Shown: in pieces, positions 1-5,501 of the stretch
Position numbering within the stretch: position 1 is the stretch's first letter
How the letters are laid out: each line of letters starts with the position of its first letter
NCBI GenBank assembly: GCA_021161085.1
Contig: JAGHBH010000090.1
Location: forward strand, 1 to 8,308
Reading direction: 5' to 3'
Length of the DNA: 8,308 nt
Source: Thermoplasmata archaeon
Lineage (GTDB): Archaea; Thermoplasmatota; Thermoplasmata; JAGHBH01
Notes under the pieces: generated by a model
Told to the model about the DNA's origin: nothing
Database searches by the model: none
Seen by the model: the letters and a program-made list of their open reading frames with translations, nothing else
Made by a program: the position numbers and the translations under genes

Positions 1-12
1 ATTCAAACCTCT

Positions 13-21
13 CAAATATCC
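13..21 (+). promoter_or_regulatory. Putative TATA box of the MazG-like gene
   Basis: The sequence CAAATATCC is centred about 32 bp before the ATG at 49. An archaeal transcript starting about 26 bp downstream of the box would begin near 43-49, giving an almost leaderless mRNA. Position and A/T content are the only support, and the window edge hides the rest of the promoter. Confidence 0.35.
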
Positions 22-48
22 ATCGTCCTTTCCTTCCCGCCTGGAGGA

Positions 49-339
49 ATGGATTTGGACATCCGGGCGGCGCAGAAGATGGTTGACGAGCGGTTCGGCG
101 AGATTGACAGACGTTCCGGCATACTTTTCCTGACCAGTGTTCTGGCCGAGGAGACGGGTGAGGTGGCGAAGGCGGCCAGGGGACGGGGCGATCTGGGGGA
201 GGAACTGGCGGATGTGCTGTTCGTCGTGCTCGGCATGGCCAATGTCGGTGGGATAGACCTGGAAAGGAGGTTCAGGGAGAAATACGTGAATCGGAGCCCG
301 GAGGAGATATCCCGGACTTGGACCGACCTTCCGGGCTAG
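49..339 (+). CDS. MazG-like nucleotide pyrophosphohydrolase
   Basis: A 96-residue single-domain member of the all-alpha NTP pyrophosphatase (MazG/dUTPase-2) superfamily. Such enzymes hydrolyse (d)NTPs to NMP and pyrophosphate in the cytosol, usually as house-cleaning of non-canonical or excess nucleotides. The metal-binding signature is visible: EExxE at residues 34-38 (EETGE) and ExxD at 52-55 (ELAD), on two predicted helices joined by a short basic loop (ARGRGD). The length suits the short archaeal MazG-like proteins rather than two-domain bacterial MazG. ATG 49 was chosen because no ATG, GTG or TTG lies in frame between it and the window edge and the family normally begins shortly before such a helix. 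The GGAGGA at 43-48 abuts the ATG and is too close to act as a normal Shine-Dalgarno, so a leaderless start is likely. The frame is open to the window edge, so an earlier start cannot be excluded. The substrate cannot be told from sequence. Confidence 0.87.
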   Translation: MDLDIRAAQKMVDERFGEIDRRSGILFLTSVLAEETGEVAKAARGRGDLGEELADVLFVVLGMANVGGIDLERRFREKYVNRSPEEISRTWTDLPG

Positions 340-1646
340 AGGGCCCCGCTGAGCACGTCCCTCAGGGCTATCAGGATGGCTATGAGTGCCAATATGACCG
401 CCCCCACCCCCAGCCCCACGGCCTGTTTCCGCAGCTTCTTCATCTCCTGGTACATCTTCCTCTGGAACTCCTCCATCTGGGTGCGGTTCCTGGCGAAGGA
501 GCGTTCCACATCCTTCTGGAGCAGTATAGTGTCGTCCCGCATCTTCTTTATCTCCCGGGTGTAAAAGCGGTCGATGGGCTCCACCTTCTTTTCCAGGTTG
601 TAGAGCCGGCGGTTCATCCGGAAGATGGTGTTCTTTATCTCCGGCGGAAGCTCGAGGCGGGCCATCTTCTCCATCTTCGGCCGCACAGGCTGGGTCTTCA
701 CCTCCACGAAGGCGGGGCGGGATGGTTTTTCCTCGGGTTTCTTGGCCCTGGCCGGTATCTTCTTCTTCGGCGGCTTTTTGGGCGGTGGAGTTCTGGGTTC
801 TGCCGGTGGCGGTGGCCTCTGAACGGGGGGTTCGAACGGTTCCTCCTCTTCCTCCTCGGCTTCCTCTTGTATGGAGGCGAGGGTGGGGGGTGCCTCCAGG
901 TCCACGATGTCCTCCTTTTTCTCACCGGGCTGGGCGGTGGCAGCCACACCAGCTACGGCAGCCAGGGAGATATCTTCCAGGTCTCTTTTTTCTTCTTCCC
1001 GTATGGATGTGGGGGGCATGAGTTCCAGGTCGTCCAGGGCGGAGAGATAGGAGGCGAACCGCTTGTCTTCCGCTGTTTCTATCTCCATCTCCAGGGAGGA
1101 GATCATGTTCTTAGTGGTGGACAGTGTGGTGAGCTGGGAGGCCGCCCGGTCCTCCAGCCAGGGGTTGACCTTCACCATGTCCGTTATCTGTTTTTCCAGG
1201 TTTTCCAGTTCCTTTTTCATGGATGCCAGGGCACGTCGTTTCTTGGCCATCTCTACATCCTGTTCGGCGTCCCGTGCAGCCATCCTCTCGGCCGTTCCGG
1301 GGGTGGCCTTTTCCATGTTATCCAGGGGGATGAACCGGAGACATGCCCTGTCCTCCAGTATCCATCTCACCTCGTGGAATTCTCCCGGTGTGACCGCCAC
1401 CAGCGCGGCCTCGTCCCCCTTCAGGAACACCCCTCCCGCGGTGTCGTTGTCGAAGATGTACCACTGGACCTTGTAGGGGAACGCCTGGTAGAACATGGGG
1501 AGGTGTTCGGAAGGGAGCCCCTCCGCATCCGCCTCCTCCTCCACGCTATCCCTGTATTTCTGGATGTATATCTCGGTAAACTCTCTGAGACGCTCTGTCC
1601 TTTCCTCGGAGATGTCCGGATCCTCGTGGGGCATACCACACTCCAT
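336..1646 (-). CDS. Tail-anchored coiled-coil, proline-rich protein of unknown function
   Basis: I do not recognise a family. The 436-residue product has no signal peptide. Residues 1-115 form a compact mixed domain (hydrophobic patches around 51-65 and 80-106). Residues 118-206 are charged and heptad-like, probably coiled coil. Residues 215-325 are a low-complexity linker with an acidic run near 261-269 followed by Pro/Lys-rich stretches (PPPP at 278-281, PPPKKPPKKK at 287-296). Residues 330-408 are a second likely coiled coil, and residues 410-428 are one hydrophobic segment rich in Gly, Ala, Ile and Leu, leaving only about eight residues behind it. This predicts a C-tail-anchored protein with its bulk in the cytoplasm and a long flexible spacer between two helical parts. 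Codons are as GC-rich as in the neighbours. ATG 1646 is used; an in-frame ATG at 1634 (Met5) is an alternative. The gene diverges from the STAND-TPR ATPase and shares its intergenic region. The reading frame is convincing; the function is unknown. Confidence 0.85.
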   Translation of the reverse strand: MECGMPHEDPDISEERTERLREFTEIYIQKYRDSVEEEADAEGLPSEHLPMFYQAFPYKVQWYIFDNDTAGGVFLKGDEAALVAVTPGEFHEVRWILEDRACLRFIPLDNMEKATPGTAERMAARDAEQDVEMAKKRRALASMKKELENLEKQITDMVKVNPWLEDRAASQLTTLSTTKNMISSLEMEIETAEDKRFASYLSALDDLELMPPTSIREEEKRDLEDISLAAVAGVAATAQPGEKKEDIVDLEAPPTLASIQEEAEEEEEEPFEPPVQRPPPPAEPRTPPPKKPPKKKIPARAKKPEEKPSRPAFVEVKTQPVRPKMEKMARLELPPEIKNTIFRMNRRLYNLEKKVEPIDRFYTREIKKMRDDTILLQKDVERSFARNRTQMEEFQRKMYQEMKKLRKQAVGLGVGAVILALIAILIALRDVLSGAL

Positions 1647-1659
1647 CGTTCTTCTATTC

Positions 1660-1673
1660 TAAATATTTTTGTA
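1660..1673 (-). promoter_or_regulatory. Putative TATA box of the tail-anchored protein gene
   Basis: On the minus strand this reads TACAAAAATATTTA, the most A/T-rich stretch upstream of ATG 1646. Depending on which part is the box, transcription would begin near 1639-1646, so the mRNA is probably leaderless and could start translation at 1646 or at Met5 (1634). No Shine-Dalgarno motif is seen before either ATG. Confidence 0.5.
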
Positions 1674-1689
1674 CGCCCTTTCTCTTATT

Positions 1690-1698
1690 GGGGGGGGG
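1690..1698 (+). repeat. G9 homopolymer in the divergent promoter region
   Basis: Nine consecutive G residues follow TTATT between the divergent genes. The tract is outside both coding regions, upstream of both putative TATA boxes. Long G runs are prone to slippage in replication and to sequencing error. Confidence 0.8.
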
Positions 1699-1749
1699 TA
1701 ATCGGAGGATATGGTGGGCATCGGATGCCTCGTTTTCGTGGGGGTTACG

Positions 1750-1757
1750 TTTATAAC
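1750..1757 (+). promoter_or_regulatory. Alternative upstream TATA-like box for the STAND-TPR gene
   Basis: TTTATAAC is a good archaeal TATA match. A transcript from it would begin near 1779 and carry an untranslated leader of about 65-70 nt before ATG 1847. It may be a second promoter in addition to the closer box at 1811-1820, or chance. Confidence 0.3.
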
Positions 1758-1810
1758 CGCCATCTCCATACCCCTTAACGTCCGGTGTGAACGATGGCTT
1801 TCGATAGGAA

Positions 1811-1820
1811 GGATATATCC
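1811..1820 (+). promoter_or_regulatory. Putative TATA box of the STAND-TPR ATPase gene
   Basis: GGATATATCC, itself a perfect 10 bp palindrome, is centred about 31 bp before ATG 1847. Initiation about 26 bp downstream would fall near 1842-1845, at or just before the start codon, so a leaderless or near-leaderless mRNA is predicted. Confidence 0.5.
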
Positions 1821-1846
1821 TGCTCCAAGGGACCGGGGGCCGTGTG

Positions 1847-4186
1847 ATGAAGAGAGAGGTGTTCGTCGGAAGAGAGGAAGAACTCGGGGAGATGGAGAAT
1901 ATTTTTTCGGAGGTGCTGGATTCCAGGGGACGGACGGTGTTCGTCACGGGTCCGGCGGGCATAGGGAAGACACATCTGGTAGAGGAGTTCCTGTCCCTTC
2001 ATCCCGAGGCAAGGTCGCTTACAGCAAGGGCCAGCATAGACGACCCCCCCTACGAGACGGTTATCATGCTCCTCAGGAAATATGCGGAGACGGACAGACA
2101 CCATCTGGAGGAGGGGGAGAAGGAGTTTTTCAAGGATGCGATAAAGAGGATAAAGGAGATAGAGAGGACCATTCTCTCTCCGGCCGGCGGGGAGGAGAGC
2201 GATCCCGAGAGGCTGTTCTCCCAGGTGGAGGACATATTCCTCCAGATATCCGAGCATGTCCCCCTTGTTCTGGTGGTGGACGACATCCATTACTGCGATG
2301 CTTCCTCGCTGTCCCTGTTCGAACGGCTCAAGAGCCACACGGCAGAGGCCAGGATAATGGCCATAGGGATATATCGGGAGGAGGAGGTGGGAGAGGACCA
2401 CCCGTTGAGGAAGATGGTGGAGGATGGCGTGGAGGTTCTCGTGGTCCCACCCCTTGGAGCACTGGACATACTGGAGATGGTGGAGAGGATAATGGACGTC
2501 TCCGACATCTCCACCCAGTTCATAAAACGCCTCTACAGGGAGACCGGAGGGAATCCCCTCTTCGTTAGAGAGGTGTTGCGGGCGGTCATGGAGAATGAGA
2601 ACGTTGACCGCAGCAAGCCATACTGGTACGCCGAGATAGACCTGGGTTCCATGCCTCTCCCTTCCAGCCTCAAGGAGATAGTGCTGTCCCGTCTGAGGAC
2701 CATATCCGGGGAGGAGAAGAGCGTTCTCCGGTATGCTTCATGTCTGGGCTCCAAGTTCTCTTCCAGGGTTCTGGAGAAGGCCCTGGCCGAGGGGGAGGGC
2801 ATGGGCCCGGGCAAGTTCAAACGGGCGCTGGAGAACCTGAAGGATTCCAAACTCATCAGGGAGGAGGGATCGGGAGTATTTCATTTTGTGTATCCCGAGG
2901 CCGTGGAGCTGGTCTATCGGGATATAGAGGACGTGGAGAAGACCCACGAGACCCTGGCCAGGGTGATGGAGGAGATGGGCGGGGATGTGTATTCCATAGC
3001 GAGGCAGTACTCTCTGGCCGGCAACATGGAGAAGGCGTGGGAGTTCGAGGAGAAATCGGGAGACAGGGCCATGCAGTCCCTGGCCCCCATAGACGCCCGG
3101 GGGCATTACGACAACGCCATAGAATCGCTGGAAGCCCTGGCAAAGGGCAAAAAGGGGAAGAAGGGAAGAAAGACCAAGGCGTGGCAGGAGAACATGATGC
3201 GCCTCCTGATAAAGAGGGGCAACGCCTTCAACATGGTGGGTGAGGTGGAGAGCGCCCTGGAGGATTACAAGAACGCATACTCCACCGCCGAGAAGCTGAA
3301 AGACGAGAAGGCCCTGGCGCTCATATCCAGAAAGATGGGGGATGTCTACAGGACGAAGAGCATGTGGGACGAGGCCAGGGAGATGTACGAGAAGGGTTAC
3401 GACATGTGCGAGAGCATGGGGGATCCCGTGGGGGTTGCGGAATGTCTCAGGGGGCTGGGATATATCTCTTGGAGGAGGGGAGAGTTCGACGCCGCCATAG
3501 AAAGATACTCCAAAGCCTTGAAATCCGCCGAGGAGGGAAAAGACGCCTCCCTCATCGGGGCCATACTCATCGAGTTCGGCAACGTCTACAACGAGAAGGG
3601 AGAACTGGAGAAAGCCCTGAAATATTACCTGAAGAGCGTGGACATCCTCACCAAGACCAAGAACCTCGGGGAGCTGGCTAGGGCATACAACAACATCGGG
3701 GACACGTATCTCCAGCTGCGCCAGTGGAGCAATGCCGTGGCTTTCTTCAAGAAAACGGGTGCGGTGGCGGAGAAGATAGGCAACAAGACCATGATGGGCT
3801 GGGCCCTCTTCAACGCCAGCGAGGCACTGGCAAAAGGCGGAGAACCGGAGAAGGCCATAAAATACGCCGAGGGAGCCCTCCGCATCTTGGAGAAAATAGG
3901 GGACACCATAGGACTCTCAGGCGTGTACAAGGGCTACGGAATAGCCTACCGGGTGATGGGGAAATACGAGGCGGCGGAGGAGAACTTCAAGAAGGCCCTG
4001 GATTTCGGGGAGAAATCCCACAGTCCCTACACGCTCGCCGAGATACTTCTGGAAACCGGTGTTCTTTACAAGGAAAAAAAGGACGATAAAAAAGCGGAGG
4101 AGCACCTGAAACGGGCGGAAAAGCTGGCAGAGGACATCGGAGCCAGGGTACTCCTCTCCAGGATAAAGAAAGTGAGAGGGGGGTAG
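1847..4186 (+). CDS. STAND/AAA_16-type ATPase with C-terminal TPR array
   Basis: A cytosolic signalling ATPase of 779 residues. Residues 1-270 are an AAA_16/STAND NTPase domain. It has the N-terminal motif FVGREEEL (6-13), Walker A GPAGIGKT (35-42) and Walker B LVLVVDD (140-146). An IGIYREEE strand (173-180) and the GGNPLF motif (234-239) typical of MalT/LuxR-like STAND proteins follow. Residues about 275-360 look like a winged-helix segment (LPSSLKEIVLSRL, then KDSKLIREE). From about 380 to the end the protein is TPR-like. A basic loop (KGKKGKKGRK, 434-443) separates the irregular first units from eight units starting at 460, 500, 540, 580, 620, 660, 700 and 740. No effector domain, DNA-binding output domain, signal peptide or membrane segment is visible. 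In such proteins the TPR part usually senses a ligand or partner and controls nucleotide-dependent oligomerisation. ATG 1847 is preferred to the adjacent GTG 1844; a stop at 1805 bounds the start. The ligand and output are unknown. Confidence 0.92.
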   Translation: MKREVFVGREEELGEMENIFSEVLDSRGRTVFVTGPAGIGKTHLVEEFLSLHPEARSLTARASIDDPPYETVIMLLRKYAETDRHHLEEGEKEFFKDAIKRIKEIERTILSPAGGEESDPERLFSQVEDIFLQISEHVPLVLVVDDIHYCDASSLSLFERLKSHTAEARIMAIGIYREEEVGEDHPLRKMVEDGVEVLVVPPLGALDILEMVERIMDVSDISTQFIKRLYRETGGNPLFVREVLRAVMENENVDRSKPYWYAEIDLGSMPLPSSLKEIVLSRLRTISGEEKSVLRYASCLGSKFSSRVLEKALAEGEGMGPGKFKRALENLKDSKLIREEGSGVFHFVYPEAVELVYRDIEDVEKTHETLARVMEEMGGDVYSIARQYSLAGNMEKAWEFEEKSGDRAMQSLAPIDARGHYDNAIESLEALAKGKKGKKGRKTKAWQENMMRLLIKRGNAFNMVGEVESALEDYKNAYSTAEKLKDEKALALISRKMGDVYRTKSMWDEAREMYEKGYDMCESMGDPVGVAECLRGLGYISWRRGEFDAAIERYSKALKSAEEGKDASLIGAILIEFGNVYNEKGELEKALKYYLKSVDILTKTKNLGELARAYNNIGDTYLQLRQWSNAVAFFKKTGAVAEKIGNKTMMGWALFNASEALAKGGEPEKAIKYAEGALRILEKIGDTIGLSGVYKGYGIAYRVMGKYEAAEENFKKALDFGEKSHSPYTLAEILLETGVLYKEKKDDKKAEEHLKRAEKLAEDIGARVLLSRIKKVRGG
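3224..4183 (+). repeat. Eight in-register 40-codon TPR units
   Basis: Within the ATPase gene, eight consecutive units of exactly 120 bp encode 40-residue TPR-like hairpins without insertion or deletion. Each unit has the core pattern (A/V)Y..-G....A...Y..A....E..., for example VYNEKGELEKALKYY, AYRVMGKYEAAEENF and LYKEKKDDKKAEEHL. The units are diverged at DNA level, so this is protein-level periodicity and not a recent tandem duplication. Confidence 0.88.
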
Positions 4187-4224
4187 CGCTCGATGTGGGG
4201 CTCTTCCATATTTACGCACCTCCC

Positions 4225-4242
4225 TAACAGGAGATCCTGTTA
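4225..4242. promoter_or_regulatory. 18 bp palindrome upstream of the double-HTH gene (site 1)
   Basis: TAACAGGA-GA-TCCTGTTA has perfect 8 bp arms around a 2 bp centre, the form expected of a binding site for a dimeric regulator. It lies in the gap after the STAND-TPR gene, about 96 bp before the TATA box of the next gene. A related site occurs at 7768-7787 in a comparable position. No T-run follows, so a terminator role is less likely. Confidence 0.55.
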
Positions 4243-4250
4243 GAATATTC

Positions 4251-4270
4251 CGGGATACTGCGGGATACTG
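4251..4270 (+). repeat. Two adjacent copies of CGGGATACTG
   Basis: The 10-mer CGGGATACTG occurs twice head-to-tail with no spacer, starting 8 bp after the palindrome. A third copy of GGGATACTGC follows the second palindrome at 7796-7805. The period of 10 bp is close to one helical turn, so two proteins bound here would sit on the same face of the DNA. Confidence 0.7.
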
Positions 4271-4279
4271 GTAGGGGTC

Positions 4280-4320
4280 ACCCGGACATGTTGAACCCGG
4301 ATATGTAGGACCCGGACACC
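4280..4320 (+). promoter_or_regulatory. Three 15 bp direct repeats just upstream of the TATA box
   Basis: The heptamer ACCCGGA begins at 4280, 4295 and 4310, an exact 15 bp period. The first two units agree further (ACCCGGACATGTTGA and ACCCGGATATGTAGG) and the third is partial (ACCCGGACACC). The array ends about 5 bp before the TATA box of the double-HTH gene, where an activator or repressor could affect TBP/TFB binding. Confidence 0.65.
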
Positions 4321-4324
4321 AAAC

Positions 4325-4334
4325 CAATATATAA
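4325..4334 (+). promoter_or_regulatory. Putative TATA box of the double-HTH gene
   Basis: CAATATATAA, the strongest TATA-like stretch in the gap, is centred about 38 bp before ATG 4368. Transcription would begin near 4355, leaving a leader of about 12 nt. Confidence 0.55.
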
Positions 4335-4353
4335 CAGGATGGTCATCCTCACA

Positions 4354-4359
4354 GTGGGA
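4354..4359 (+). promoter_or_regulatory. Ribosome binding site of the double-HTH gene
   Basis: TGGGAG ends 8 nt before ATG 4368, a normal Shine-Dalgarno spacing. It supports ATG 4368 as start and lies at or next to the predicted transcription start. Confidence 0.4.
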
Positions 4360-4367
4360 GCCTTCAG

Positions 4368-5468
4368 ATGCCTCAGGTTGCGTCCGATGATAAGAAAGAC
4401 CCTCCGGGGAAGATGGATCTGACGCCCACGGAGAAAAAGGTTCTCTGGGCCATGGTGAAATATCCGGGGAGGACGGACACGGCCCTGGCGGAGGCGACAG
4501 GACTGGCTCAGAGCACGGTGACCACCACCCGGCACAGGCTGAGGGCCAGGGGAGTATACAGACTGCTGCGTATTCCCATGTTGAACAGGCTGGGCTGCGA
4601 GCTATTGGGGGCCATCTATACGGAGTTCAATCCCGTGATCCCCGTCCGGGAGAGGGCGAAAAAGACCACCCCCATAATAGAGGCGTTCGAGGAGCTCTTC
4701 TATTCCTTCGGGGAGGTCCAGAGGGGGTTTTCTTTGAGCATGGCGGAGAACTACACCAAGATGGAGGAGATAAACGAGACCAGGACACGGCTTTTTGCCT
4801 CCATGGAACTCCTGGAGATGGAGCACCCGTGGGAGATAATATTCCCCTTCAAGATAAGCAGGGTCCACCGGTTCTTCAACTACGCCCCCATGCTGGAAAA
4901 GAAGTTCGGTTTCGGCCAGGGCTGGGGGACGGGAGAGGAACAGTTCTTCACCCCCGGCGACCGTGTGGACCTCAGTCATACGGAAAAGATGGTCTGTGCT
5001 CTCCTGGTCGAACACCCGGAGATGAACGACACACAGGCCGCCAGGGATCTGGGGATATCCCGTCATACCGTATCGGCCAGACGGAGACACATGGAGAATA
5101 TGGGATTTCTCCGACCCCTGGTGATACCAGGCCAGGAGGTCCTCGACAACTCCCTCATAGTCCTCCATCATGTGCGTTTCAACCCCCGGAATCCCCCGGA
5201 CATAGAGCCGGGAAAGATGCTGGCTCCTCTCCTCACCCCCGAGGTGTTCTTCATGGTATCCAGACGCCTGGAGATGCTTCGCATCTGTGCCTACAGTTCC
5301 TATGACGAGTACCGTAGGGACAAGAACCACATGCTCAGGTATCTGAGAAGAAACGACCTCCTGGCCTCTCCCCCCGCCTCCAGGGTGTTCAACCTGTCAG
5401 AGACCACCATGATGAAGGATATGGTGTTCCATCCCCTGGTCAAAAGGCTGCTGTTCCCGCCGGAATAA
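4368..5468 (+). CDS. Transcriptional regulator with tandem-duplicated HTH modules
   Basis: A 366-residue soluble protein, probably DNA-binding, made of two copies of one module. Residues 17-89 and 201-273 align over 73 positions without a gap, and I count 25 identities. Each copy starts with a winged-HTH-like segment (TEKKV...DTALAEATGLAQSTVTTTRHRLRARG and TEKMV...DTQAARDLGISRHTVSARRRHMENMG, key residues shown) and ends in FNP. The copies continue into partner regions of similar length (90-185 and 274-366) that look distantly alike, with a mixed hydrophobic core followed by charged helices (YTKMEEINETRTR; YDEYRRDKNHMLRYLRR). The HTHs resemble MarR/Lrp-like winged helices, but I cannot name the family. 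A single chain could mimic a dimer and bind direct or inverted repeats. The promoter holds a palindrome and three direct repeats, suggesting autoregulation. ATG 4368 has a Shine-Dalgarno. The stop TAA lies 33 bp from the convergent LEA-FN3 gene. Target genes are unknown. Confidence 0.88.
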   Translation: MPQVASDDKKDPPGKMDLTPTEKKVLWAMVKYPGRTDTALAEATGLAQSTVTTTRHRLRARGVYRLLRIPMLNRLGCELLGAIYTEFNPVIPVRERAKKTTPIIEAFEELFYSFGEVQRGFSLSMAENYTKMEEINETRTRLFASMELLEMEHPWEIIFPFKISRVHRFFNYAPMLEKKFGFGQGWGTGEEQFFTPGDRVDLSHTEKMVCALLVEHPEMNDTQAARDLGISRHTVSARRRHMENMGFLRPLVIPGQEVLDNSLIVLHHVRFNPRNPPDIEPGKMLAPLLTPEVFFMVSRRLEMLRICAYSSYDEYRRDKNHMLRYLRRNDLLASPPASRVFNLSETTMMKDMVFHPLVKRLLFPPE

Positions 5469-5501
5469 GGGGGCGAGAAGAGGGTTTGGAATTCCGTGTG
5501 C

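Noticed and set aside
318..1778. Very long open frame on the plus strand opposite the tail-anchored protein gene
   Set aside because: Its translation is rich in H, L, G and P repeats with no domain pattern, as expected from the antisense of a GC-rich charged coding region. The minus-strand product has coherent coiled coils, a linker and a membrane anchor.
1711..2568. Open frame of about 285 codons overlapping the STAND-TPR gene start in another frame
   Set aside because: Low-complexity G/R-rich translation without motifs. The overlapping frame encodes clear Walker A, Walker B and GGNPLF motifs.
1847..4186. Antiviral STAND (Avs-like) defence protein
   Set aside because: No effector domain is attached and no defence or mobile genes are nearby. 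The MalT/LuxR-like AAA_16 plus TPR layout is common in signalling proteins.
4225..4242. Intrinsic terminator of the STAND-TPR gene
   Set aside because: The inverted repeat has only 8 bp arms with a 2 bp centre, too tight for a stable loop, and no T-run follows. A similar element precedes another gene at promoter-like distance.
4280..4320. CRISPR-like array
   Set aside because: The repeats are 15 bp back to back with no spacers and only three units, next to a TATA box. Operator repeats fit better.
4602..5330. Open frame of about 242 codons antisense to the double-HTH gene
   Set aside because: Shadow of the real gene, whose internal duplication aligns without gaps at protein level.
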